DNA of 64,000 nucleotides from Zobellia barbeyronii (lineage in GTDB: Bacteria > Bacteroidota > Bacteroidia > Flavobacteriales > Flavobacteriaceae), in the NCBI RefSeq assembly GCF_018603515.1, contig NZ_JACATN010000004.1:682001-746000 (forward strand). The letters are read 5' to 3'. Position 1 is the stretch's first letter. Each line of letters opens with the position of its first letter. Both the position numbers and the translations under genes were made by a program. Positions 18,101 to 27,105 of this stretch are shown in pieces. The notes under the pieces are model-generated. The model saw only the letters and a list, made by a program, of their open reading frames with translations. It was not told where the DNA came from and did not search any database.

Positions 18101-18306
18101 AAAAGACAATTGAAAAATTGCCTTTAGACGCAATCACTATTAACCTATATGCCAACAATTTATGGTTAATCTATTCGGAAATAGATGGTATTGACCCTTC
18201 TGAAATTGAGGCCTACGAAAGTACTGATGACGATATTCGTTGGACAGAAAATGCACAAGATCCAAACCAAAGAACATTTGGCCTAGGTGTTAAACTCTCT
18301 TTCTAA
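15184..18306 (+). CDS. SusC/RagA-type TonB-dependent outer-membrane receptor
   Basis: 1040 residues. A signal peptide ends at A-K-A-Q. A carboxypeptidase-regulatory-like beta domain follows (~26-110: I-S-G-T-V-S-D, G-V-N-I-L-V-Q-G-T, T-D-F-D-G-N-Y), then the conserved A-L-D-E-V-V-V-T-A-L-G-I-K-R-E, a plug domain (~115-240: G-K-I-A-G-V-Q, I-R-L-R-G, Y-V-V-D-G-I, I-T-T-K) and the 22-strand barrel, ending in aromatic S-F. It imports oligosaccharides or other large ligands across the outer membrane with TonB energy and its SusD partner, which starts 28 bp downstream. The ligand cannot be inferred from neighbours. Start: two successive ATGs; either is usable. Confidence 0.95.
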   Translation: MMKKQKLLFVLFSLLVMYNAKAQTNTISGTVSDHNSLPLPGVNILVQGTTNGTQTDFDGNYTIEASEGQTLLFTYMGQRDKVITVESAQIINVMMEEDAQALDEVVVTALGIKREKKSLGFSQQSIAGEDIVMGKETDISQGLAGKIAGVQLVGSPSSTYEASNIRLRGEVGALYVVDGIKVNSSGDINMEDVANISVLKGIAGTALYGPEARNGAVIITTKTAKSGETKVTLDVATSVSNLYLLPEYQNEYGGGYTQSFSELNGQNIPNYSADESWGPKLDGTLVRHWDSWVPGTSEFGKLRAWSPTTSDVRDFYKTGVTKNITIGFLKGGENYDIKTTINNLNTTLINPNNDRKQTTISMKGNYNVTDKLKFKGVFNYQYRSTFNNPESRGYAGNFNEWWQRQLNIDRLRDYEQNGQIVSWNMRSYDNPTPLYWDSPYFEVYENINNETKNAIYGSIGLEYDINDNLKALVDLRRTFDLTNFDDKRAWGGLSVPWFQELTEQNSFTEAYAQLSYNKNFGDIDVVSSIGGQTNQRKYKWLRAETVGGLQIPGYYSINTSVDTPDYDRDTEEQKLNSLFASASVGYKSMLYLDGSFRRDWGSTATADDNKLNTYGLTGSFIFSQLLNPGGFISFGKLRAGIGQAPSFPDVYQLQSSYSISNPYGSSVALSVPETLANPLLTGGVREEKEIGMELKFLQNRFGIDFTYFTRNDENLPTDLTLTGATGYAETVGNGSIIETKGWELALNLAPIRTDNFNWDINFNISNFDKKVIKINDIVSSVQVAEGRTAYLVHDANDDWGNIYGYNIVTNDAGVPLINSNGLRVYSDNFEKVGNVQADFNGGLINYFRYKNFNLGISIDFQGGGEYYSVTRQLLAYSGLGDFTVGDNSLGNPLRDPVLDVSGNEVNQVLASNVGTGSGGVLVEGVDEATGNPVSYYTSSYSYFKSMNRKAGEWIYDASYVKLRQLSLGYSIPKKTIEKLPLDAITINLYANNLWLIYSEIDGIDPSEIEAYESTDDDIRWTENAQDPNQRTFGLGVKLSF

Positions 18307-18334
18307 CTTCTCGTGAAACAAAACAAAAAATATT

Positions 18335-19792
18335 ATGAAAACATATTCTAAAATTATTCAACCTATCCTTTTATCCCTAGTATTTCTAGGGTGTGAAAAT
18401 GTGGATTTTGGAGACACCAATTCAGACCCAGACGTTACCACAACTGTGGTCAGCAGCGGTCTACTAACCTATGCAGAGCGTTACATAGGCGATGTTGTAA
18501 CAGACGAAATGGGAGACCTATATACCCAACACATATCACAGATCACCTATACAGACGGCTCCAGATATGTAGACTTGAGCACAGACTCCGATTACTTATA
18601 TCAAAACCCACTAATCAATTTAAAAACTATAATTGATTTTAACTCAGATGAGCAATATACGCTTGAACAATCTGCTTACGGGTCCAACGCCAACCAAATT
18701 GCGGTAGCTAAAATTCTCATGGCCTACTATTATCAATTCATGACCGATCGGTGGGGAATGATGCCATATACCGAAGCGCTACAAGGAACCGAAAACACCT
18801 ATCCCGTTTTTGATTCTCAAGAAGCGATCTACAATGGCCTTTTTACTGATATTGATGATGCATTGGCTCTTATAGATGATGGAGCTGGACCAACTGGAGA
18901 TATTCTTTTTGGAGGAGATATGGAACGCTGGAAAAAATTTGCCAATACACTTAAATTGGTCATGGCTTTAAGACTATCTAACATCTACCCAGATCCTTCC
19001 GGTTATGCGGCCACAAAATTCAACGAAGCCATCTCAGGAGCTATAACCTCACATGCTGAAACTATTTATTACCCCTTTCTTTCAGATGACAATAATGACA
19101 ACCCTTGGCAAGATAATTTCCAAACCCGAGAAGATTATGCCATAAGCGATGTATTGATTGACAGGCTACTAGCTGATAACGACCCTAGAATTGCTGTTTA
19201 TGCCGAGTTCACAAGAACTTCTGTTTCTTTAGGGTCTCCTGAATATTTAGGCATGCCCTACGGGATTCCTAATTCTGAATGGTTGGCTGCAGACGTTTCT
19301 TTTATCTCTAGTGACGTTATTTATGAAAGTACTGCCCCAGGAATAATTTACAGCTATTCTCAAATTGCTTTTTCTTTGGCAGAAGCGGTAGAACTTGGCT
19401 GGACAACTGGTGACTCAAGTGCTTATTTCGAAGAAGGATTAGAAGCTTCATTTGATCTATGGGACGCAGAAGATGCCGACACATATATTGCAGCAAACCC
19501 CTTGAGTACCGACCCTGAAATCGCAATGAAACAAATAGCTGAAGAAAAATGGAAAGCCCTTTACCTTCAAGGTTGGGAATCCTGGAGTGAATGGAGAAGA
19601 CTTGGCTATCCCGAACTTGAACCTGCAACTCTCCCGCTAAACGGAGATGATATACCCGTTAGACAAGGCTACGACGTTGACTACCCAACCAATAATGCTG
19701 AAAATTACAAAGCTGCTGTAAGTGCTCAAGGGCCTGACAATCTAAATACAAATTTATGGTGGGACGTTCCGCATCCCATAACTAAAAAATGA
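18335..19792 (+). CDS. SusD/RagB-like surface lipoprotein (SusD-like_2 type)
   Basis: 485 residues with a lipobox (V-F-L-G-C20-E-N), so it is anchored in the outer membrane by lipid. The sequence matches the SusD-like_2 branch: an early G-D-T-N-x-D-P-D motif, Y-G-S-N-A-N-Q-I-A-V-A-K-I-L-M-A-Y, D-R-W-G-M-M-P-Y-T-E-A-L, and a C-terminal W-W-D-V-P-H-P. It binds the ligand of the SusC partner upstream and closes over the barrel. It forms a two-gene operon with SusC, followed by a terminator. No glycoside hydrolase is attached to the operon, so the ligand may not be a polysaccharide. Confidence 0.92.
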   Translation: MKTYSKIIQPILLSLVFLGCENVDFGDTNSDPDVTTTVVSSGLLTYAERYIGDVVTDEMGDLYTQHISQITYTDGSRYVDLSTDSDYLYQNPLINLKTIIDFNSDEQYTLEQSAYGSNANQIAVAKILMAYYYQFMTDRWGMMPYTEALQGTENTYPVFDSQEAIYNGLFTDIDDALALIDDGAGPTGDILFGGDMERWKKFANTLKLVMALRLSNIYPDPSGYAATKFNEAISGAITSHAETIYYPFLSDDNNDNPWQDNFQTREDYAISDVLIDRLLADNDPRIAVYAEFTRTSVSLGSPEYLGMPYGIPNSEWLAADVSFISSDVIYESTAPGIIYSYSQIAFSLAEAVELGWTTGDSSAYFEEGLEASFDLWDAEDADTYIAANPLSTDPEIAMKQIAEEKWKALYLQGWESWSEWRRLGYPELEPATLPLNGDDIPVRQGYDVDYPTNNAENYKAAVSAQGPDNLNTNLWWDVPHPITKK

Positions 19793-19817
19793 TATTTTAG
19801 ATTTTGTGATTATATCG

Positions 19818-19850
19818 AAGCCATGTTCTTTTTAAGACATGGCTTTTTTT
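19818..19850 (+). terminator. Rho-independent terminator after SusCD
   Basis: Stem AAGCCATGT / ACATGGCTT followed by a run of T, 25 bp after the SusD stop. Confidence 0.8.
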
Positions 19851-20032
19851 CGTGAAACGCATTAAGGTTAATTGAACAAGCTCCATATATTAAAAGATGA
19901 AAAACGTTTAACTATGCAATATTTTGTAATTATATGCACAAAACTTGTCCTAGGAATTGAAAATAGTTAATTTTCTAGAGATTATTTATCTCTCTAAAAT
20001 ACCAATACAACTTAAACTAAAGACATATATAA

Positions 20033-21076
20033 ATGCAAAATGATTCAAAGGCAGGACGCCGTAAATTTTTGAGAAACACCCTAACGGTTGCGGCAGGCTC
20101 AACCCTGATTACACCTTCTCTTTTTGGAGCTCCATCCATCTTAAAACATTATAACAAACCGAACTCTAAATTTAATGGAGTACAAATAGGCGTTATCACC
20201 TATTCCTTTAGAACCATGGAGGACCAAAGCGCAGAAGCCACATTACAATATATTTTAGACTGTGGTGTAAATGCCATTGAGCTAATAGGTGACCCTGCGG
20301 AAACTTTTGCAGGAAGACCAGAAAACAAGCTAAATAGAACTGTGTTTTCCGGACTGATGAAGAAGAAACGCAGTGGATCCATTACAGATGACGAAGCTAA
20401 AGAACTTGCAGAAATACAAGCAGAACAAGCCGCATATAACGCACAAGTAACCGAGTGGCGAAAAACTGCGGATATGAAAAGGTTTGAGAAATTCCGTAAA
20501 ATGTATAATGATGCAGGTGTAGAAATATATGCTTTTAAGCCTAGAAACACATTTGGCAAAGACAATTCTGATGTAGATATTGATTGGGGAATGAAAACGG
20601 CGAAAGTTCTGGGAGCTAGTCACGTTACCGTAGAACACCCAAGTAACGATGCTACAACACTTAGGTTAGGAAATTTTGCCAAAAAACACGGTATCTATAT
20701 TGGTTATCATGGTCATGAACAACAAACCCCTACCCTATGGGATACAGCCCTGGAGCAATCAAAATACAATGCCTTAAATCTAGATTTGGGTCATTTTGTA
20801 GCTGCAGGAAACGCAGCTCCTTTAGATATTATAAGAAGTAAACACGAGCACATTAAAAGTATGCATCTTAAAGACAGACAAACTCCTGAACATGGTAAGG
20901 GTAATTTGGTTTGGGGAAGTGGAGATACTCCGTTGCCAGCTGCTTTGCAATTAATTCGTGATAACAAATACAATTTTCCAGGCACAGTAGAACTTGAGTA
21001 TGATATACCAGAAGGTTCAAATGCCGTAGCAGAAGTTCAAAAGTGTTTGACTTTCTGCGAGAATGCACTAAAATAA
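20033..21076 (+). CDS. Tat-exported sugar phosphate isomerase/epimerase-like TIM-barrel protein
   Basis: 347 residues. The N-terminus has a twin-arginine signal (G-R-R-K-F-L-R-N followed by a hydrophobic stretch and A-P-S), so the protein is probably exported folded. The rest matches the xylose-isomerase-like TIM barrel family: I-G-V-I-T-Y-S-F, H-V-T-V-E-H, G-Y-H-G-H-E, L-D-L-G-H-F, M-H-L-K-D and V-E-L-E-Y-D supply the usual Glu/Asp/His metal ligands. An insertion rich in Lys/Glu/Ala (~105-150) separates the early strands. Substrate and reaction are unknown; Bacteroidota have many such exported paralogues, several linked to keto-sugar metabolism. It has its own 5' region after the SusCD terminator. 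Confidence 0.82.
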   Translation: MQNDSKAGRRKFLRNTLTVAAGSTLITPSLFGAPSILKHYNKPNSKFNGVQIGVITYSFRTMEDQSAEATLQYILDCGVNAIELIGDPAETFAGRPENKLNRTVFSGLMKKKRSGSITDDEAKELAEIQAEQAAYNAQVTEWRKTADMKRFEKFRKMYNDAGVEIYAFKPRNTFGKDNSDVDIDWGMKTAKVLGASHVTVEHPSNDATTLRLGNFAKKHGIYIGYHGHEQQTPTLWDTALEQSKYNALNLDLGHFVAAGNAAPLDIIRSKHEHIKSMHLKDRQTPEHGKGNLVWGSGDTPLPAALQLIRDNKYNFPGTVELEYDIPEGSNAVAEVQKCLTFCENALK

Positions 21077-21092
21077 ATTGAAATAAAATTAT

Positions 21093-21126
21093 GGGTAAGC
21101 CAGACTAAACCAAGTTTGGTTTACCC
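21093..21126. terminator. Convergent hairpin overlapping the rimM stop codon
   Basis: GGGTAAGCCAGACT / AGTTTGGTTTACCC form a 14-bp stem with two G-U pairs and a 6-base loop. The rimM stop (minus strand TAA at 21121-21123) lies inside the stem. The following U content is only moderate, so termination strength is uncertain. Confidence 0.55.
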
Positions 21127-21651
21127 TAAATATAAATCTACAAGACCCTCTGGAGTACTTACGTGAACCACCTTATTCTCTCGGTCCACTTTCTTCACGA
21201 TTTCATCTATAATAGGCACCAATATTTCTTTCCCGTCTTTATCTATTTCAAAAATAGCTTGAGAGGTTGTGTCGTTTACTCCGGTTACTATACCAATATT
21301 ACCATGAGTATCATCTATGACATCAAAACCAATAACCTCGTGAAAGTAGAATTTATCACCTTCTAATTTAGGCAATGCTGCCAAGGGCAAGTAGAGTAAG
21401 TGATTCATAATACGGTCTGCAGCTGCCTCATCTTTAACTTCTTCAAAATCTATTCGCAAAAGTGCTGATTTGTGCAGGCGACATCTGTCAATAAAAAATG
21501 GAACCAGTACATTGCCTTTCATCAAGACAAATACTGATTCCATGTTTTCATAGATTTCAGGTTCATCGGCATCTAGTTTAACTAGTACCTCACCCTTAAA
21601 ACTATATTTAGAAACGATCTTACCGAGGTAGAAACAATCTTCCTTACGCAT
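21121..21651 (-). CDS. rimM: 16S rRNA processing / ribosome maturation factor RimM
   Basis: 176 residues. The N-terminal RimM beta barrel opens with the typical Y-L-G-K-I-V-S-K-Y-S-F-K-G-E-V-L-V-K. A PRC-barrel domain follows (~95-170: F-Y-F-H-E-V-I-G-F-D-V, G-I-V-T-G-V-N-D, I-L-V-P-I-I-D-E-I-V). RimM helps assemble the 30S head with protein S19. The gene follows rpsP after 16 bp, the usual rpsP-rimM order, and forms a two-gene operon on the minus strand. Length is normal. Confidence 0.93.
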   Translation of the reverse strand: MRKEDCFYLGKIVSKYSFKGEVLVKLDADEPEIYENMESVFVLMKGNVLVPFFIDRCRLHKSALLRIDFEEVKDEAAADRIMNHLLYLPLAALPKLEGDKFYFHEVIGFDVIDDTHGNIGIVTGVNDTTSQAIFEIDKDGKEILVPIIDEIVKKVDRENKVVHVSTPEGLVDLYLG

Positions 21652-21667
21652 TCGCTTCTAAATTTAT

Positions 21668-22219
21668 TTATTCTTCTTCTTTAGATGCTTCCGCCTCTAC
21701 AGATGGAGCTTCTTCAACTGCTGTAACTTCCGCCTCTGCATCTTCACCTTCTGGTGTTTCTGGCAATGCGGCTTCAGCTGCTGCTTGTGCCCTCTTATCG
21801 TTTACTTCTTTTTCAGCTTTCAAAGCTTCTGCTCTAGCATCAGCTTTCTCTTTATCAAGACCACCAACTTTAGAAGCAATCTTAACTTCTTTTTCTTCTA
21901 ACCAAGCAGTGAATTTTTCTTCGGCTTGCTCTTCGGTTAAAGCACCTTTACGAACACCACCTAATAAGTGATGTTTTAAAAGTACACCTCTATAAGAAAG
22001 AATTGCTTTAGCAGTGTCTGTAGGTTGAGCACCGTTTTGTAACCACTTTACTGCGTCATCTATTTTTAATTCAATAGTAGCAGGGTTAGTGTTTGGGTTA
22101 TAAATACCCAATTTTTCTAAGAATTTACCATCTCTTTTAGCTCTTGCATCTGCAGCAACTATCCAATAAAATGGTTTTCCTTTTTTACCGTGTCTTTGTA
22201 ATCTAATTTTAACTGGCAT
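21668..22219 (-). CDS. rpsP: 30S ribosomal protein S16 with long C-terminal extension
   Basis: 183 residues. The first ~85 are canonical S16 (V-K-I-R-L-Q-R-H-G-K-K-G-K-P-F-Y-W-I-V, L-G-x-Y-N-P-N, W-L-x-x-G-A-Q-P-T-D-T). The remaining ~95 are a charged, low-complexity tail rich in Ala, Glu and Lys, probably helical then disordered. Such tails are common in Bacteroidota S16; I know no function for them. It leads the rpsP-rimM operon. Confidence 0.95.
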   Translation of the reverse strand: MPVKIRLQRHGKKGKPFYWIVAADARAKRDGKFLEKLGIYNPNTNPATIELKIDDAVKWLQNGAQPTDTAKAILSYRGVLLKHHLLGGVRKGALTEEQAEEKFTAWLEEKEVKIASKVGGLDKEKADARAEALKAEKEVNDKRAQAAAEAALPETPEGEDAEAEVTAVEEAPSVEAEASKEEE

Positions 22220-22526
22220 ATCACATTAATTTGTAGGGTGCCCGACCCTTGTTATTAATTCATTTTAAAATCTTCCCTTTAAAAGGGGTGCAAATATAGA
22301 ATTTCTTTTTGAGGTAATCCTACATGTTTTCAATAAAAAACGACCCTTTTATAACTTTTTCCAAAGATAACTCCAATTAATCATAACTAACACGCAATGA
22401 ACCCCCTGTATAGGCTCAACACTGCACCTATTGATTAGTTGATAACTCTTAACAAGTCATTAGCTTTAAGAGCGTTCTTTTTGTTTAATTTTATAGTCTC
22501 TTTTTTAAGCTCAAACACAAGCCTTT
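22220..22526. promoter_or_regulatory. Divergent rpsP/dnaE intergenic region with -7 box for rpsP
   Basis: About 307 bp. On the minus strand TATATTTG (plus-strand 22291-22298) matches the Bacteroidota -7 consensus about 70 bp upstream of rpsP. The rpsP leader contains a small GGGT-N5-ACCC hairpin. No equally good box is seen for dnaE on the plus strand, and there is no gene in the gap. Confidence 0.45.
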
Positions 22527-25500
22527 ATGTACCTTATTTTTGATACGGAAACCACCGGTCTTCCAAAAAACTGGAACGCTCCTTTTACCGACACTGATAA
22601 CTGGCCACGCTGTATACAGATAGCATGGCAGCTGCATGACGATATGGGCCGCTGTATTGAACATGAAGATTACCTAGTGCGTCCAGATGGTTTTAACATA
22701 CCATATGATGCCGAGCAAATTCATGGTATTTCTACAGAATTAGCCGAACAAAAGGGTATTTCTCTATCTGAGGTTTTAGAGAAATTCAACATAGCTATGT
22801 CAAAGACAAAATTTGTCGTTGGCCAGAATGTGGGTTTTGACTTGAATATTATGGGAGCGGAATTTCACCGTATGGGTGTAGAGAATCCGTTGCAAGAACT
22901 TCCCGTGCTAGACACCTGTACCGAGCAAACGGCAAAATTATGTCAAATACCCGGTGGACGTGGCGGCAAATTCAAGCTTCCTACCCTAACGGAATTACAT
23001 CAATTTTTATTTGACAAGCCTTTTGGCGAAGCTCACAATGCCACTGCCGATGTTGAAGCAACTACCCGTTGTTTTCTAGAGCTTATCCGTAAGCACCAAT
23101 ATACAGCTGAGCAATTAGATGTTAAACCAGATTATTTCAAGAATTTCTCGGAAGCAAATCCGCAAGAGATTCAGCTCATCGGTCTTAAACATATTAACCT
23201 AAAAAAAGCATCGAAAAAAATAGCCGATGCGCTTTGGGATAAAGATACCGGCGGGATTTCCCAAGAAGAAATACAAGAAAACCTTGCAACACTAGAATCC
23301 GCTAGTTTTTCTCATTTACACAATCACACTCAGTTTTCTATACTTCAATCCACGATAAGCGTACCTAATTTGGTTACTGCTGCCGCTAAAGCAAAAATGC
23401 CTGCCGTAGCCATGACGGATCACGCGAATATGATGGGAGCCTTCCATTTTGTAAATGGAGTTCTTAATCATAACAAAGGCGTGGTTTCTCGTAATAAGGA
23501 AAACTTAAAGCGTTACGAGGCTACCCAAAACGGAACTCTTGAAGAAGGGGAAGAACCTTTAGACGTATTACCGGAACCAGAATTGGAAATCACCCCTATT
23601 ATTGGTTGCGAGTTTCAAGTTTGTGAAGACCACACCAATAAATCGCAAAAAGACAACGGGTATCAAATCGTTATGCTTGCAAAAAGCAAAAAAGGATACC
23701 TAAATCTTGCGAAAATGTCTTCCATTGCCTTTGTGAGCGGGAAATATTACGTACCGCGGATTGATAAAAAAGTTATAGAGCAGTACAAAGAGGATGTTAT
23801 GGTCCTTACCGGAAACTTATATGGTGAGGTCCCAAGCAAAGTATTAAATATTGGTGAACACCAAGCAGAAGAAGCCCTTATTTGGTGGAAAGAAACCTTT
23901 GGTGATGATTTGTACATAGAGATCATGCGCCACGGTCAAGAAGATGAAGACCGGGTGAACCAAGTATTGATTCAGTTTGCTAAAAAACATAATGTAAAAC
24001 TAGTTGCCACCAACAACACCTATTACGCAGAAAAAGAAAATGCACATGCGCATGATATTCTTTTATGCGTTAAAGATGGTGAAAAACAAGCTACACCAAT
24101 AGGTCGCGGTCGCGGGTACAGATATGGATTGCCCAACCAAGAATATTACTTCAAGTCTTCGAATCAGATGAAGGAGCTATTCAAGGACATTCCAGAGGCA
24201 ATCATCAATATTCAAGAAATTGTAGATAAGGTTGAAACTTTTACACTAGCCCGTGATGTATTATTACCTGCTTTTGATATTCCAGAAGAATTTCAATTTG
24301 AAGAAGATAAATTAGATAATGGTAAACGTGGGGAAAACAAGTTTTTACGCCACATTACCTACGAAGGTGCCAAGAAAAGATATGGCGAAATTACTCCCGA
24401 AATTGATGAACGACTAGACTTTGAGCTTAAAGTAATTGAGAAAACCGGTTACCCTGGTTATTTCCTGATTGTGGAAGATTTCATAAGGGCAGCAAGAGCT
24501 ATGGATGTTTCCGTAGGTCCTGGTCGTGGTTCTGCAGCAGGTTCTGCCGTTGCTTACTGTTTATGGATTACGAATTTAGACCCAATCAAGTACGATCTGC
24601 TTTTTGAGCGTTTCTTGAATCCGGATCGTGTGTCTATGCCCGATATTGATATTGACTTTGATGATGAAGGGCGTGGTCGTGTAATGGACTATGTAATTGA
24701 TAAATACGGTTCAAATCAAGTAGCACAGATTATCACTTACGGTACCATGGCTGCCAAATCTGCAATTAGAGATACGGCTCGTGCTTTAGATTTGCCTTTG
24801 CAAGATTCCGATCGCATGGCGAAGTTGATACCCGACATGTCTAAACTAAAAAAGATTATTGGGGTTGATGAAAAAATCTTAAAGTCGAAATTTAGGGCAG
24901 AAGACCTAGTGAAGATTAACGAACTTTTGGCGATTTCTGAGGGCGATGGTCTTGAGGCAGAAACATTGAATCAAGCTTATATTCTTGAAGGATCTGTTCG
25001 TAATACAGGTATACACGCTTGTGGAGTTATTATTACCCCTGATGATATTACGAAGTTCGTTCCTGTAGCTCTTGCCAAGGATTCCGAAATGTATTGTACC
25101 CAATTTGATAACTCGGTTGTAGAAGATGCCGGTTTATTAAAAATGGATTTCTTGGGATTAAAGACGCTAACCTTAATTAAGGATACCGTTAAAATCGTAA
25201 AAGCAAAACACGGAGTAACATTAGACCCAGAGAATTTTCCGCTAGATGATATAAAAACATACGAACTCTTCCAGAGAGGAGAAACTGTTGGGGTGTTCCA
25301 ATATGAATCTCCCGGTATGCAGAAACACATGAGGGCCTTAAAACCTACCGTTTTTGCAGATTTAATTGCCATGAACGCTTTGTATCGTCCTGGTCCAATG
25401 GAATACATACCAAGTTTTATTGCTCGTAAACATGGTACCGAAGAAATTGTATATGACCTTGATGCTAACGAAGAATACTTAGCAGAAACATATGGTATTA

Positions 25501-26966
25501 CAGTTTACCAAGAGCAAGTGATGCTCCTTTCGCAAAAACTGGCCGACTTTACAAAAGGTGAAGCCGATGTTTTGCGTAAGGCGATGGGTAAAAAGCAAAA
25601 GCACGTTCTTGATAAGATGAAGCCTAAGTTTATTGAACAGGCTTCGGCAAAAGGGCATGCGGCAGATAAATTAGAGAAGATTTGGAAGGATTGGGAAGCG
25701 TTTGCAGCCTATGCCTTTAACAAATCTCACTCCACCTGCTACGCTTGGATTGCTTACCAAACTGCTTATTGTAAAGCCCACTACCCTGCCGAATATATGG
25801 CAGCCGTTCTATCCAACAATATGAACGACATTAAGCAAGTAACCTTCTTTATGGAGGAATGCAAACGTATGGGGCTTGATGTTCTAGGACCAGATGTAAA
25901 CGAATCTTACTACAAATTTGCGGTAAACGATGCTGGTGCCGTTCGTTTTGGGATGGGCGCAGTTAAAGGCGTAGGCCGTGGCGCAGTAGAAACCATCGTT
26001 GAACATAGAAAAGATGAAGAAGGCCCTTTTAAATCTGTTTTTGATTTCGCAAAGCGAATAGATTTACGTGCCGCCAACAAAAAAGCATTTGAAAGTTTAG
26101 CCGTTGCCGGCGGATTCGATTCTTTTGGCGACACCCATAGAGCACAATACTTTCATGATGAGGGAGATGGAGTCACCTTCTTAGAAAAAACCATAAAGTA
26201 TGGCGCCAAATTTCAAGAAAGCGAAAACTCTAGTCAAGTAAGTCTTTTTGGCGAAGCTAGTGATGTACAAATACCAGAACCGGTAGTACCACCTTGCGAA
26301 GAATGGGGCACCATGGAAAAACTACGTCGAGAAAAAGAAGTAGTAGGCATCTATATTTCAGGCCACCCTTTGGACGATTTTAAAACAGAAGTAAACGCCT
26401 TCTGTAATGCTTCTCTTTCCGATTTAAACAATCTTGAAACCGTAGTAAATCGTGAATTAGCCTTTGCAGGCGTAATTACAGATGTACAGCATCGCGTATC
26501 CAAAAATGGAAAAGGCTGGGCACTTTTCACCGTAGAAGATTATACAGAATCTTTTGAGTTCCGAATCTTTGGTGAAGAATACCTAAGGTTCCGCCACTTC
26601 CTTATGATTAATTCATTCGCTTACATTAAAGTTTTTGTGAAGGATGGATGGACGAATAGGGATACCGGTAAAAAAGGAGACCCACGTATTCAGTTTAATA
26701 GCTTTATGCTTCTTCAAGAAGTTATGGAGACTTATGCCAAAAAGCTCACTATTAAATTGAACATTGACACGCTAAAAGAAGAAGATATTCATCAACTAAA
26801 AGAAACCATTGTTTCCCACCAAGGCAACCATCCTCTTAACTTTATTGTATATGAGATGGAAGAAGAGATAAAAGTAAGCCTAACCAGTAGAAAGCAGAAA
26901 GTTCAGATAAGTAGCGAACTATTAGCAACCCTAAAAGAAAACGAGGTACACTATAAACTGAACTAG
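22527..26966 (+). CDS. dnaE: DNA polymerase III alpha subunit with fused N-terminal 3'-5' exonuclease
   Basis: 1479 residues, longer than the ~1160 of E. coli DnaE because residues 1-~200 are a DnaQ-like proofreading domain: F-D6-T-E8-T-T-G (ExoI), G-Q-N-V-G-F-D-L-N (ExoII), H-N-A-T-A-D-V-E-A-T (ExoIII). The PHP domain starts near residue 260 (H263-L-H-N-H-T). The polymerase palm has G-P-G-R-G-S-A-A-G-S and catalytic P-D706-I-D708-I-D-F. Helix-hairpin-helix and OB-fold (G-V-I-T-D-V-Q-H-R-V) regions follow. This is the replicative polymerase, carrying its own editing domain in one chain. trxA lies downstream. Confidence 0.95.
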   Translation: MYLIFDTETTGLPKNWNAPFTDTDNWPRCIQIAWQLHDDMGRCIEHEDYLVRPDGFNIPYDAEQIHGISTELAEQKGISLSEVLEKFNIAMSKTKFVVGQNVGFDLNIMGAEFHRMGVENPLQELPVLDTCTEQTAKLCQIPGGRGGKFKLPTLTELHQFLFDKPFGEAHNATADVEATTRCFLELIRKHQYTAEQLDVKPDYFKNFSEANPQEIQLIGLKHINLKKASKKIADALWDKDTGGISQEEIQENLATLESASFSHLHNHTQFSILQSTISVPNLVTAAAKAKMPAVAMTDHANMMGAFHFVNGVLNHNKGVVSRNKENLKRYEATQNGTLEEGEEPLDVLPEPELEITPIIGCEFQVCEDHTNKSQKDNGYQIVMLAKSKKGYLNLAKMSSIAFVSGKYYVPRIDKKVIEQYKEDVMVLTGNLYGEVPSKVLNIGEHQAEEALIWWKETFGDDLYIEIMRHGQEDEDRVNQVLIQFAKKHNVKLVATNNTYYAEKENAHAHDILLCVKDGEKQATPIGRGRGYRYGLPNQEYYFKSSNQMKELFKDIPEAIINIQEIVDKVETFTLARDVLLPAFDIPEEFQFEEDKLDNGKRGENKFLRHITYEGAKKRYGEITPEIDERLDFELKVIEKTGYPGYFLIVEDFIRAARAMDVSVGPGRGSAAGSAVAYCLWITNLDPIKYDLLFERFLNPDRVSMPDIDIDFDDEGRGRVMDYVIDKYGSNQVAQIITYGTMAAKSAIRDTARALDLPLQDSDRMAKLIPDMSKLKKIIGVDEKILKSKFRAEDLVKINELLAISEGDGLEAETLNQAYILEGSVRNTGIHACGVIITPDDITKFVPVALAKDSEMYCTQFDNSVVEDAGLLKMDFLGLKTLTLIKDTVKIVKAKHGVTLDPENFPLDDIKTYELFQRGETVGVFQYESPGMQKHMRALKPTVFADLIAMNALYRPGPMEYIPSFIARKHGTEEIVYDLDANEEYLAETYGITVYQEQVMLLSQKLADFTKGEADVLRKAMGKKQKHVLDKMKPKFIEQASAKGHAADKLEKIWKDWEAFAAYAFNKSHSTCYAWIAYQTAYCKAHYPAEYMAAVLSNNMNDIKQVTFFMEECKRMGLDVLGPDVNESYYKFAVNDAGAVRFGMGAVKGVGRGAVETIVEHRKDEEGPFKSVFDFAKRIDLRAANKKAFESLAVAGGFDSFGDTHRAQYFHDEGDGVTFLEKTIKYGAKFQESENSSQVSLFGEASDVQIPEPVVPPCEEWGTMEKLRREKEVVGIYISGHPLDDFKTEVNAFCNASLSDLNNLETVVNRELAFAGVITDVQHRVSKNGKGWALFTVEDYTESFEFRIFGEEYLRFRHFLMINSFAYIKVFVKDGWTNRDTGKKGDPRIQFNSFMLLQEVMETYAKKLTIKLNIDTLKEEDIHQLKETIVSHQGNHPLNFIVYEMEEEIKVSLTSRKQKVQISSELLATLKENEVHYKLN

Positions 26967-27063
26967 GTTAGCCTCTTATATGTTCAATACCAATTTTAAC
27001 CCTATAAATTACATTGATAGCACAATAGCTAAAAGCAATGTATCGTTAGTAAGGAAACAGGCA

Positions 27064-27081
27064 TATATTTGACTAACTTTG
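27064..27081 (+). promoter_or_regulatory. Candidate -7 box(es) for trxA
   Basis: TATATTTG (27064-27071) and TAACTTTG (27074-27081) both match TAnnTTTG, 25-35 bp before the trxA start. A clear -33 TTG is not seen for either. Confidence 0.4.
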
Positions 27082-27105
27082 TATAATATTTAAAAACAGA
27101 AAATC

